A DNA stretch of 8,054 nucleotides, from NCBI GenBank assembly GCA_913009285.1, contig CAJVYE010000039.1:1-8054 (forward strand), given 5' to 3'. Positions 1 to 5,946 of the stretch are shown piece by piece. Each line of letters opens with the position of its first letter. Within the stretch, counting starts at the first letter, position 1. Source of the DNA: an uncultured Nitrospirota bacterium. GTDB lineage: Bacteria; Nitrospinota; Nitrospinia; SZUA-224. The translations under genes and the position numbers were made by a program. The notes below the pieces were generated by a model. That model was not told where the DNA came from, ran no database searches, and worked only from the letters and a program-made list of their open reading frames with translations.

Positions 1-140
1 GCCTTAAGGATCGCAAAGATCTGATCCTGTTTGCGCATGCGGGAGATGTTGCTCAGTTTAAGTTCAGAGGCATGCTCGACCAGGTCGGTAGGCGTCATGC
101 GTTTAATTTCAGAGAGGTGTATAGATGCGGGTTGATTCAT
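1..140 (-). CDS. rho: Transcription termination factor Rho, N-terminal fragment (3' end outside window; probably misjoined)
   Basis: The first 46 codons of a protein that begins MNQPASIHLSEIK and contains the run SRMRKQDQIFAILK. This matches the Rho N-terminal helix bundle, where the MRKQ-x-x-IFAIL signature is highly conserved. Rho is the hexameric RNA helicase that ends transcription at unstructured C-rich RNA; its RNA-binding and ATPase domains would lie beyond position 1. The start is the ATG at 140-138, and only 17 nt of upstream sequence remain before adapter begins. GC is about 48% by hand count, above the AT-rich sequence right of position 234. Because an adapter separates the two, this fragment probably comes from a different molecule, perhaps a proteobacterium. 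The identity as Rho is firm; its linkage to the other genes is not. Confidence 0.85.
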   Translation of the reverse strand, partial: MNQPASIHLSEIKRMTPTDLVEHASELKLSNISRMRKQDQIFAILK

Positions 141-157
141 AGCTGAGAATGTATGGC

Positions 158-233
158 AGATCGGAAGAGCACACGTCTGAACTCCAGTCACATTCCTTTA
201 TCTCGTATGCCGTCTTCTGCTTGAAAAAAAAAA
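158..233 (+). other. Illumina TruSeq adapter with index plus poly-A run (assembly artefact)
   Basis: AGATCGGAAGAGC starts at 158 and the adapter continues through GAACTCCAGTCAC, the six-base index ATTCCT (192-197, which I recall as TruSeq index 27) and ATCTCGTATGCCGTC to CTGCTTG at 217-223. Ten A residues follow (224-233), as produced when a sequencer runs past the end of a short insert. This is synthetic DNA, not biology. Read on the minus strand it encodes the FFFQAEDGIRD peptide, a known contamination signature in protein databases. It marks a false join between 1-157 and the sequence from about 234 onward; the exact right junction could be off by a few bases within 224-240. Confidence 0.98.
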
Positions 234-379
234 CTTCTTCTTTTTTTTCTTTTCATTGCTATTAATTGTTTGTAAAGCGTTCTTTCTGCTTTAGAAGCAT
301 TTCCTCTTAAAGCTCCGGGCTTTTTTTTAATCAATCTTTTTGCAACATTTATTTTTCCTGCTTGAGATATTCTAACCAT
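234..379 (-). CDS. Small basic protein of unknown function, C-terminus lost at the adapter join
   Basis: A reading frame begins at the ATG at 379-377, 6 nt after the CHAT gene's stop, and gives about 48 native residues before running into poly-A and adapter. The native part is very basic: it starts MVRISQAGKINVAKRL, then has a KKKPGALRGNASKAERTLYK stretch and a KRKKRR run. I do not recognise a family. No strong ribosome binding site is visible ahead of the ATG, so translation would have to be coupled to the upstream gene. Everything after residue 48 is adapter-encoded and must not be annotated. It could be a real small nucleic-acid-binding protein, the beginning of a longer gene cut off by the join, or a chance frame in AT-rich sequence. 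Confidence 0.4.
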
Positions 380-385
380 TTCAAA

Positions 386-1609
386 TCACTTCATTAAACT
401 TAATGAAAAAATAATGCTTTTGTTTTTATTTAAACTTTTCCTTTCATTTTCCTTTTTTTCAGGCCTTGAAAGGTCAACATATCTAACGGTAGGGTCTCCA
501 TAGAGCATATAGCTGGCCCATATAACAGTATCCTCCCCATACCTTTCAATTATGCCTAGCCTGGCCTTCCTGACCGCCTCACCAACCATGGCACCATCCA
601 TCAATTCCTTGTAGAAATCGAGGGCAAAGTAGAGGCTTGGCTCATCCTGAACATCCCAGAAGGTCCCAATATAATGCTGGACACCAGCTAAAAGAAAGGC
701 ATTGGCCAGACCATAGATCTCGGTTTCATAATCCCCTCCTACCCTCCACATATCTGTATGGCCTGACTTGCAGGCATTGGAGAATATCAATGAAGGGAGG
801 GGTTTAGCCCCTATCATATTAATGATATCCAGGGCCTTTAATCTCCCATCTTCCATAAGGAAGCCGCTATTGGATGGGTTTTTTATGTCATAATCAGCAT
901 GTCCGGCATAGTGTACAACATCAAAATCCCGAAGGGCTCCTTTTACAAATTTGACATCTACAAGGCTAGTTCGCAGGTGAACCTCAACTATTTTATTGTT
1001 ATTATCCAGCTTATCCCTCAACCTTACACCTTCATTATAAGATGCCTCTAAATCACCTTTGGGGTCCGCAATGATCAGCATTTTTATAGGTTTTTCTATT
1101 TTCCTGACCGCTGGTTCCGAGATCCTCTGGCTTGTACTGACCACCCTTCCCATATTAAACCTCTGGCACAGAAAGCTATTACCATCAAATAGGAGTTCCC
1201 ATGGTATCTGCACCAAACGGTCATCAACGCTAACAATCAGGTGCCTGGTGTTTGTGGTGGCCAATTTCTCCTTTACCAGGTTTGTTAAAAGGCTATCATA
1301 GAGGAACTGTCCTGCAGTTTGTAATTCTTTGAGTGTCTTCTTGTCTATTTTTCCATGATGGTTTGTGCGGTTTAAGAGATCAACCACTGCGGCACACATC
1401 TTTCTTATTTCATCGTCGCAGATATCTTGAAATTCATAGTGCCTAATTGTCTTCTCGTCTTCAGAGGATTTTTCATAGGCGCTGATCTTTATCTTTCCAT
1501 TATCTCTGGCCATTTCCAGAGAGAAGACTTTTTTTGGCTTAGGGCTTGCGCAAAAATAACTTGGCATTTTCGCATCCCGTCTTCGGGCCATATTTGACTG
1601 ATCTTCCAT
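386..1609 (-). CDS. CHAT-domain cysteine peptidase with element-derived N-terminus
   Basis: CHAT domains are caspase/separase-like cysteine peptidases. Counting from the GTG at 1612, the domain spans about residues 124-378. Landmarks are VQIPWELL, the histidine motif HYAGHAD (likely catalytic His238), the cysteine motif FSNAC (likely catalytic Cys281) and the terminal YGDP. Both dyad residues are present, so an active enzyme is plausible. There are no TPR repeats; residues 29-120 are a short helical region of unknown role. About the first 23 residues are encoded by the inserted element at 1542-1720. I chose ATG 1609 because a GAGG lies 8 nt upstream and the ATG overlaps the stop of the relic frame; GTG 1612 is the alternative. 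The last 30 residues, after VRYVD, are low-complexity, Lys/Ser-rich and outside the family domain. It is third in the sigma/anti-sigma/CHAT cluster, so the anti-sigma factor is a reasonable candidate substrate, by inference only. Confidence 0.9.
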   Translation of the reverse strand: MEDQSNMARRRDAKMPSYFCASPKPKKVFSLEMARDNGKIKISAYEKSSEDEKTIRHYEFQDICDDEIRKMCAAVVDLLNRTNHHGKIDKKTLKELQTAGQFLYDSLLTNLVKEKLATTNTRHLIVSVDDRLVQIPWELLFDGNSFLCQRFNMGRVVSTSQRISEPAVRKIEKPIKMLIIADPKGDLEASYNEGVRLRDKLDNNNKIVEVHLRTSLVDVKFVKGALRDFDVVHYAGHADYDIKNPSNSGFLMEDGRLKALDIINMIGAKPLPSLIFSNACKSGHTDMWRVGGDYETEIYGLANAFLLAGVQHYIGTFWDVQDEPSLYFALDFYKELMDGAMVGEAVRKARLGIIERYGEDTVIWASYMLYGDPTVRYVDLSRPEKKENERKSLNKNKSIIFSLSLMK

Positions 1610-1720
1610 CACAAAATCCTCGATATAGCGCTGCTATTACTGCGGTTTTGCTCCCTCAGATCGGCCAAATCTGACCCAAATCTGGGCGCGAAAAATGTGA
1701 AGTTATTTTTGCGCAAGCCC
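1542..1720. mobile_element. MITE-like palindromic element (179 bp) inserted in the CHAT gene start
   Basis: The ends are perfect 21-bp inverted repeats beginning GGGCTTGCGCAAAAATAAC (1542-1562 and 1700-1720). Similarity between the arms continues inward, with 27 of 42 positions matching without gaps between 1563-1604 and 1658-1699, around a 53-nt centre at 1605-1657. TTA lies directly outside each end (1539-1541 and 1721-1723), as expected for a 3-bp target duplication. There is no transposase inside, so it would need one supplied in trans, as miniature inverted-repeat elements do. Deleting the element and one TTA rejoins an intact CHAT gene start, which strongly supports a real insertion. 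I cannot name the insertion-sequence family from the ends alone. Confidence 0.85.
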
Positions 1721-1734
1721 TTAGATTTCAGCAT
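1609..1734 (-). pseudogene. Relic original start of the CHAT gene, now a 41-codon leader frame
   Basis: An ATG at 1734-1732 lies 5 nt after the anti-sigma stop, preceded by AAAGAG. It reads MLKSK and then runs out of frame through the inserted element, ending at a TGA (1611-1609) that overlaps the ATG now used by the CHAT gene as TGATG. Without the insertion the same ATG would read MLKSKPKKVFSLEM in frame with the CHAT protein. The leader may still be translated and may couple CHAT translation to the anti-sigma gene; that is inference from the overlap. Confidence 0.65.
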
Positions 1735-1739
1735 AATCG

Positions 1740-2462
1740 TTACTCTTTTATGTTTAATGATATCTGGCCAATTTTTTTATCCGGCATGGTTATCTTTATA
1801 ACATATTCTCCAAACCTGAGACCTTCAAAATGGACCTCTCCATTTTCAGCGACATAAGATGCTATTTCTCGACGGGGATTAAATAGACTTATCCTCAATC
1901 CTTCCAAAGGCAAACCAGACTTTACTCCTTTCGTCATGATCTTTATGTTCACATTGGCTTCGCCAACTCTTTCAACCTCTACCTTAGATTCTACATCAGG
2001 GAATTTCTTGCTTAATGTAACAAGATTAGTCGACAGGATCTTTTTCTCTCCCCTGATAGGCACAGGAATAGCCCCATAAGATATTGACAGGTTCCCAGGG
2101 TTTCTAATTATTTCAATTGTCTCCTTTGCAAATCTGAGTACAACGTCAAATAGACCCACTGTGGCATCTTTTTCTTTTTCAGGGAGAAGATCTATTGCCC
2201 TCTCTATCCATCCCATGGGGACATCAGGGACTGCCTCATGCGCCTCATTCTCCTTCACTTTTTTATGTAAAAGAATAAGTTCAAGGCAATTGTTGCACTT
2301 AAGGAGGTGTTTTTCTATTCTCTCCTTATCAGTTTCTTTCAGCACACCATCGATGTAATAGGAAAGGGTTTTATCCCCTGGACAATCCTCCCTTTTGGTG
2401 CTTGTATCAGGTTTCCTAATCTTATTCCATATATGTTTAATCTTTTTATCTATCTCATCCAT
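1740..2462 (-). CDS. Zinc-finger anti-sigma factor, apparently cytoplasmic, with C-terminal beta-sandwich-like region
   Basis: Residues 27-59 carry the anti-sigma zinc-binding pattern: Cys27, then His52-LLK-Cys56-NN-Cys59 (HxxxCxxC). In this family the domain wraps around a sigma factor and blocks it. Helix-rich sequence follows to about residue 120. From about 125 to the end the protein looks beta-rich, with LPLEGLRISLFNPR and ENGEVHFEGLRFGEYVIKI resembling the Ig-like or carboxypeptidase-regulatory folds found at the end of some soluble anti-sigma factors. I see no hydrophobic stretch long enough to span a membrane, so release would need an intracellular signal such as redox loss of zinc or proteolysis. 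It starts 137 nt after the sigma gene, beyond a C-rich palindrome, and its stop is just upstream of the relic CHAT start. The ribosome binding site ahead of ATG 2462 is weak. The C-terminal fold is a reading by eye. Confidence 0.85.
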   Translation of the reverse strand: MDEIDKKIKHIWNKIRKPDTSTKREDCPGDKTLSYYIDGVLKETDKERIEKHLLKCNNCLELILLHKKVKENEAHEAVPDVPMGWIERAIDLLPEKEKDATVGLFDVVLRFAKETIEIIRNPGNLSISYGAIPVPIRGEKKILSTNLVTLSKKFPDVESKVEVERVGEANVNIKIMTKGVKSGLPLEGLRISLFNPRREIASYVAENGEVHFEGLRFGEYVIKITMPDKKIGQISLNIKE

Positions 2463-2472
2463 TTTTTTACCC

Positions 2473-2519
2473 GAAAATCCCCCCTAACCCCCCTTTTCCA
2501 AAGGGGGGATTAGATTTTC
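2473..2519. repeat. C-rich palindromic intergenic repeat
   Basis: The outer arms GAAAATC (2473-2479) and GATTTTC (2513-2519) enclose a strong inner hairpin, CCCCCCTTT (2488-2496) with AAAGGGGGG (2500-2508) and a 3-nt loop. One arm holds an extra run of C residues as a bulge. This resembles C-run/G-run palindromes that are scattered between genes in many environmental bacterial genomes. It lies between the sigma and anti-sigma genes and could affect the ratio of the two products by stabilising or attenuating mRNA. No T-run follows it on the minus strand, so it is not a typical terminator. Confidence 0.7.
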
Positions 2520-2531
2520 ATCTCCCTTTGG

Positions 2532-2545
2532 GCCGACTCGTCGGC
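2532..2545. repeat. Short GC-rich hairpin
   Basis: GCCGA (2532-2536) and TCGGC (2541-2545) form a 5-bp stem with a 4-nt loop, 12 bp from the C-rich palindrome and in the same sigma/anti-sigma gap. It may be part of the same mobile repeat or a separate mRNA structure. There is little to support a specific role. Confidence 0.35.
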
Positions 2546-2599
2546 ATGAATGTTTCACCTTTTTTTCTATATAGGTTTCTCCTAATTTAATAGACGTAG

Positions 2600-3223
2600 C
2601 TACTCTGAATTTCTTGCAATAAATTCCATTTTTTTTAATATCTTTTTTATCTTTTCCTTTATCCTGTTTTTTTTACTATATACTGTGTTGATCGAAATAC
2701 TCATTATATTGGCTATTTCTTCTGGAGAGAGTTCTTTTTCATAGTGAAGTTTCACAAAAAGCTTATCTGACGAAGGAAGGGCATCTATTGCCTCTTTAAT
2801 AGCGCTCTCGGTTTCTTTCGACTCTATCTGTTCTTCAAATGATGCTTGGTTGTTTGGTAATGTGTCTATGAATGGACGCCTTTTATTACTATCATCATTC
2901 ATTGAGATGTGCTTCCTTTGACTTCTGAGGAAATCTATGGTGTATCTAATTGAGATTAACCGGATCCAACTTGAGAGAGTACACCCATGTCTTGCCTCAA
3001 ATTGCCTCAATTTTTTGTAATTATTCTCTATAAAGGAAAGGAATATATTATTGAAGATATCCTCCACATCTTCTTGCGGTAGATAATTAGTATGAGATTT
3101 TAAGGTCTTGGTTATTGAATAGTAGACTAGCTTTGAGTAGCGCTTTACAAAAATGTCCCACGCCTCTCGGTTCCCTCTTGTGCATTCTGCTAGCAACTTG
3201 AAATCATCGGATGGTTTAGACAT
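2600..3223 (-). CDS. ECF-like sigma-70 family RNA polymerase sigma factor
   Basis: A 207-residue protein with the two-domain layout of extracytoplasmic-function sigma factors. Region 2 covers about residues 18-105, with the NREAWDIFVKRYSKLVYY helix, a DVEDIFNNIFLSF segment and the SSWIRLISIRYTIDFLR stretch near the -10-recognition helix. A polar linker follows. Region 4 covers about 138-200: ALPSSDKLFVKLHYEKELSPEEIANIM is the helix-turn-helix entry, and INTVYSKKNRIKEKIKK is the -35-recognition helix. It directs RNA polymerase to a specific promoter set and is presumably held by the anti-sigma factor encoded next. It follows rnfB by 124 nt with no convincing terminator between, so read-through from the rnf operon is possible. 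I cannot place it in a specific ECF group or point to its target promoter. The ribosome binding site ahead of ATG 3223 is poor. Confidence 0.9.
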   Translation of the reverse strand: MSKPSDDFKLLAECTRGNREAWDIFVKRYSKLVYYSITKTLKSHTNYLPQEDVEDIFNNIFLSFIENNYKKLRQFEARHGCTLSSWIRLISIRYTIDFLRSQRKHISMNDDSNKRRPFIDTLPNNQASFEEQIESKETESAIKEAIDALPSSDKLFVKLHYEKELSPEEIANIMSISINTVYSKKNRIKEKIKKILKKMEFIARNSE

Positions 3224-3347
3224 GATGGTATCAAATTATTTATTCTATTACAGAAATTGCTTTTTAAATCTGTAGGAACATTAACACATAAATCAGGACG
3301 ATTGCAATAATATTTCAATAAATTAAAGAAATTTTGATATGTTAAGT

Positions 3348-4142
3348 CTAGTTGTAGATTATAGAATCTGTGGGACACTTTTCAGTGCAGATCCTATCCC
3401 CAATGAAGCCGTTCGAATAGTCAATGACAGCAAGGTTGTCTTCTATACGTATATTATCCGGACATGGTTTTACACAGAGTCTGCAGGCGATGCATGCCTT
3501 TTTACATATCTTCCTTGCTATTTTACCAGGATCATGGTTCTTACAGTAGACATGAACCATTACTTCAGGTGGGTGCAGCTCTATCAGGTTTCTCGGACAT
3601 GCCTCAACGCATTTTCCACATCCTGTACAGTTATCCTCATCTACCACTGGTAATCCATTACGGTTCATATAGATGGCATCGAACTTACATGTCTTCACAC
3701 AGTTGCTATAGCCCAGACATCCCCATTCGCATATCTTTTCTCCCCCGCTAATCGTGGAGGCAGATTTGCAATCTACAATTCCATAATATGCTGCCTTCTT
3801 TTCGGTCTCTTTTAGTCCGCCTTGACAAAAAATTTTTGCTACCTTTCTCTGGAATCCCTCTATCTCAACGCACATTATACGGGCAATCTCCTGAGCTGTT
3901 TTTGCCCCACCTACAGGACAGCCGTTTATACTTACCTCATTCTCTATCACCCCCTCTGCAAAGTTAAAACATCCTGGCATTCCACAAGCACCACAGTTGG
4001 CTGATGGGAGTGCCTCTCTGATCATGGCTAGCCGTGGATCCTCTTCTACCTTCAGCTTTTTACTGGCTAATGCCAAAAAAGAGGCAAGCAAAAAACCGAG
4101 TCCACCCATACTGGCCAAACCGAGTATAAATATGTTTTCCAT
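3348..4142 (-). CDS. rnfB: Ion-translocating ferredoxin:NAD+ oxidoreductase, iron-sulfur subunit RnfB
   Basis: RnfB is the membrane-anchored iron-sulfur subunit thought to accept electrons from ferredoxin and pass them into the Rnf complex. An N-terminal anchor is clear (residues 4-27). It is followed by the RnfB Fe-S domain Cys50-x2-Cys53-x4-Cys58-x16-Cys75, with the ANCGACGMPGC signature. Further on are a Cys138/142/148/152 group, CTGCGKCVEACP (172-183), CIACRLCVKPCP (217-228) and a terminal CTEKCP (252-257). At 264 residues with 23 cysteines it is the long, multi-cluster form rather than the short form of enteric bacteria. The start is supported by AAGG 6 nt upstream of ATG 4142. It is last in the operon and separated from rnfA by 242 bp of repeat-bearing sequence, so it may be expressed at a different level. 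Confidence 0.95.
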   Translation of the reverse strand: MENIFILGLASMGGLGFLLASFLALASKKLKVEEDPRLAMIREALPSANCGACGMPGCFNFAEGVIENEVSINGCPVGGAKTAQEIARIMCVEIEGFQRKVAKIFCQGGLKETEKKAAYYGIVDCKSASTISGGEKICEWGCLGYSNCVKTCKFDAIYMNRNGLPVVDEDNCTGCGKCVEACPRNLIELHPPEVMVHVYCKNHDPGKIARKICKKACIACRLCVKPCPDNIRIEDNLAVIDYSNGFIGDRICTEKCPTDSIIYN

Positions 4143-4163
4143 ATGTAACCTTTAAATTATTAT

Positions 4164-4257
4164 TGTATCCGTTCACTTTTATAGGTTTACAGTTTACAGT
4201 TTTTTCATTTTCCTTTTACTTTCTGTTTTCATTAACTGTAAACCGTGAACGGTTACA
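4164..4257. repeat. Imperfect inverted repeat in the rnfA-rnfB gap
   Basis: TGTATCCGTTCAC (4164-4176) pairs with 4245-4257 at 12 of 13 positions, and GGTTTACAGTT (4184-4194) pairs perfectly with 4234-4244. A 7-nt bulge (4177-4183) interrupts the left arm, and a T-rich loop of 39 nt (4195-4233) lies between the arms. It could be a degraded miniature element or an mRNA processing hairpin that sets off rnfB from the genes upstream. Confidence 0.65.
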
Positions 4258-4349
4258 AATTATTTTTCTATTTGTTCATTCTTTATGAAGTGACAGTGTT
4301 TGCGCTGTCATTTGCCGTCACTCCGAAGAATTCCATCCTCTTCTTTAAA

Positions 4350-4374
4350 TCGAAAATCGACATTCGAAAATCGA
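4350..4374. repeat. Short direct repeat (period 14)
   Basis: TCGAAAATCGA occurs at 4350-4360 and again at 4364-4374, within an AT-rich run just downstream of the rnfA stop. Short tandem units of this kind are common in intergenic DNA and no function is visible. A separate small stem, TGACAG with CTGTCA, lies nearby in the same gap at about 4291-4310. Confidence 0.5.
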
Positions 4375-4384
4375 AAATAGAACA

Positions 4385-4963
4385 TCATGCTGTGATCAAT
4401 CCGGCAAATCCCATGAAGGATAATGCCAAAAGACCTGCTGTAATTAGTGTAATCCCTGCCCCCTGAAGTGGAAGCGGGACATCGGCCATATCAAGCTCCT
4501 CACGTATACCCGCCATTATTACTATGGCCAGGGTAAACCCCAGTCCTGCTCCAAGTCCAAAGACAACTGTACCTATAAAGCTGTAATCCCTCAATACAGC
4601 GAAGAGTGCAAGTCCGAGCACTGCGCAGTTGGTAGTAATCAGCGGAAGAAATATACCGAGTGTTCGGTACAGAAAAGGATTCACCTTTCTTATAAACATC
4701 TCTACCAATTGTACCAGCGATGCGATTACTATTATAAAGGAGACATATTCAAGAAAAGGTAAGTTGAACTTTATAAGTATAAAGTGGTTTATCAACCAGG
4801 TTATAATAGCAGTCATGGTCATAACAAATGTTGTAGCTATCCCGAGACTAAATGCATGATCTACTCTCTTTGAGACCCCGATAAATGGGCATATGCCAAG
4901 AAAATATGTCAGTACAAAGTTATTTACTATTGCTGCCGCGATAAAAATCACCAAGATATCCAT
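4385..4963 (-). CDS. rnfA: Rnf complex membrane subunit RnfA
   Basis: A 192-residue, highly hydrophobic protein of the RnfA/NqrE family, usual length and normally six membrane helices. RnfA and RnfE are paralogues that pack with opposite orientation and share an iron-sulfur cluster in the middle of the membrane. The expected cysteines are present: Cys25 in FLGICPFIGVS and Cys113 in LITTNCAVLG. Other family hallmarks are NNFVLTYFLG near the start and GLGFTLAIVIMAGIREEL near the end. The start follows the rnfE stop by 4 nt, with AAGGA as ribosome binding site inside the rnfE end, so the two are almost certainly co-translated. It ends before a 242-bp repeat-rich gap. Confidence 0.96.
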   Translation of the reverse strand: MDILVIFIAAAIVNNFVLTYFLGICPFIGVSKRVDHAFSLGIATTFVMTMTAIITWLINHFILIKFNLPFLEYVSFIIVIASLVQLVEMFIRKVNPFLYRTLGIFLPLITTNCAVLGLALFAVLRDYSFIGTVVFGLGAGLGFTLAIVIMAGIREELDMADVPLPLQGAGITLITAGLLALSFMGFAGLITA

Positions 4964-4967
4964 TTAT

Positions 4968-5723
4968 TTATCCTTCCTTCTTCTTTTTCTCTTTCTTCTC
5001 AGGCTTGGCCTTTGCTGCCTCCAATTCCTCTGGTGTAAGGTACATAGATTCTGCTGTAACGAGCTTCTCCTGCAGCTTATATCCTATACTACATCCGAAG
5101 CAGACTCCTTTACCGGTCTTCTTTATAGTGAATGCATTAATTATTCCTATCATTATCCCTAGCGTTATAAACGCCCCGGCAGGAAGTAGCATAACAATCC
5201 ACGGTTCAAACCATTCACCGAATATAGATATATTAAATATACTTCCATTCCCCAATATTTCCCGCACTATACCGAGGGATACCAATGCCAAGGTAAAACC
5301 TATTCCAATCCCTGATGCATCGGCAACAGAAAGGGATATAGGATTTTTAGAGGAGAAGGCCTCAGCACGACCAAGTATTACACAGTTAACTACTATCAAT
5401 GGCACATAAGGACCTAATTGCTTACTGATAGGGGGGAAGAACGCCTTAAGGAAATAATCTGCTATAGTAACAAATGTTGCTATTATTACGATAAAGGTAG
5501 CGAGTCTCACCTGACTTGGCACAATCTTTCTGACTAAAGAGACCATAACGCTAGAACAAGTCAGAACAAATGTAGTAGCTAATCCCATGGCAAGACCGTT
5601 TACAGCAGAGTTGGTAACTGCCAGGGTAGGACACATCCCGAGGAGCATCCTGAATATCGGGTTCTCCTCCCACAATCCCTTTACAAATTCATAATACAAG
5701 GATCTATTTGTGTCTTCAGCCAT
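4968..5723 (-). CDS. rnfE: Rnf complex membrane subunit RnfE with charged C-terminal tail
   Basis: RnfE/NqrD family, the partner of RnfA in the membrane core. Conserved cysteines Cys31 (GMCPTLAVTNSA) and Cys114 (IVVNCVILGRAEAF) are in the expected places for the shared intramembrane iron-sulfur cluster. GFTLALVSLGIVREILGNG and the PAGAFITLGIMIGIINA helix complete the family core by about residue 200. The protein then continues for about 50 residues: a CFGC pair (Cys208, Cys211), a GYKLQEKL stretch and an Ala/Glu/Lys-rich tail ending in a lysine run. The tail should be on the positively charged, cytoplasmic side and is longer than in short family members. The start has a strong AAGGGAG 8 nt upstream. 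A 223-bp AT-rich gap separates it from rnfG. Confidence 0.95.
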   Translation of the reverse strand: MAEDTNRSLYYEFVKGLWEENPIFRMLLGMCPTLAVTNSAVNGLAMGLATTFVLTCSSVMVSLVRKIVPSQVRLATFIVIIATFVTIADYFLKAFFPPISKQLGPYVPLIVVNCVILGRAEAFSSKNPISLSVADASGIGIGFTLALVSLGIVREILGNGSIFNISIFGEWFEPWIVMLLPAGAFITLGIMIGIINAFTIKKTGKGVCFGCSIGYKLQEKLVTAESMYLTPEELEAAKAKPEKKEKKKKEG

Positions 5724-5770
5724 TTTTTTTCTCCCTTAGGTATAGAAACCAAAAACCAAAGATAAAAAAT

Positions 5771-5912
5771 TAAAAATACATATAAAAATGTAAAAATTTT
5801 CTTTTGTTGACATTACCTGAATCTACAGATTCATCTCTTGCACTCATCTTTTAATTTTAATCTGTCATTTTTCGTTATAATTTTTTATTTTACATTTTTA
5901 ATTCTATTTTTA
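5771..5912. repeat. AT-rich inverted repeat pair in the rnfG-rnfE gap
   Basis: A 25-nt arm at 5771-5795 matches the reverse complement of 5888-5912 at 22 positions, enclosing 92 bp. Near the middle is a perfect short palindrome, GAATCT-AC-AGATTC (5819-5832). The arms are A/T-rich, so chance similarity is a real possibility. If genuine, it is another palindromic insertion splitting the rnf operon, like those at 4164-4257 and 1542-1720, though the sequences differ. Confidence 0.45.
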
Positions 5913-5946
5913 AATCAAAGTCGCTCAACTTTTTTTACGAAAAAAC

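Noticed and set aside
188..233. C-terminal extension of the small basic protein
   Set aside because: It is encoded by adapter and poly-A and gives the FFFQAEDGIRD contaminant peptide.
2473..2519. Rho-independent terminator after the sigma gene
   Set aside because: The stem is strong but no U-run follows it in the transcribed direction.
386..3223. A type III-E CRISPR (Craspase) locus
   Set aside because: There is no CRISPR array, no Cas7-11 and no TPR region on the CHAT protein; only the sigma/CHAT combination is shared.
3224..3347. Promoter for the sigma factor gene
   Set aside because: A TTGCAA hexamer is present on the minus strand but no convincing -10 box lies at the right spacing.
3190..3378. 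Minus-strand 62-codon frame between rnfB and the sigma gene
   Set aside because: It overlaps both neighbours, has no ribosome binding site or domain, and covers AT-rich intergenic sequence.
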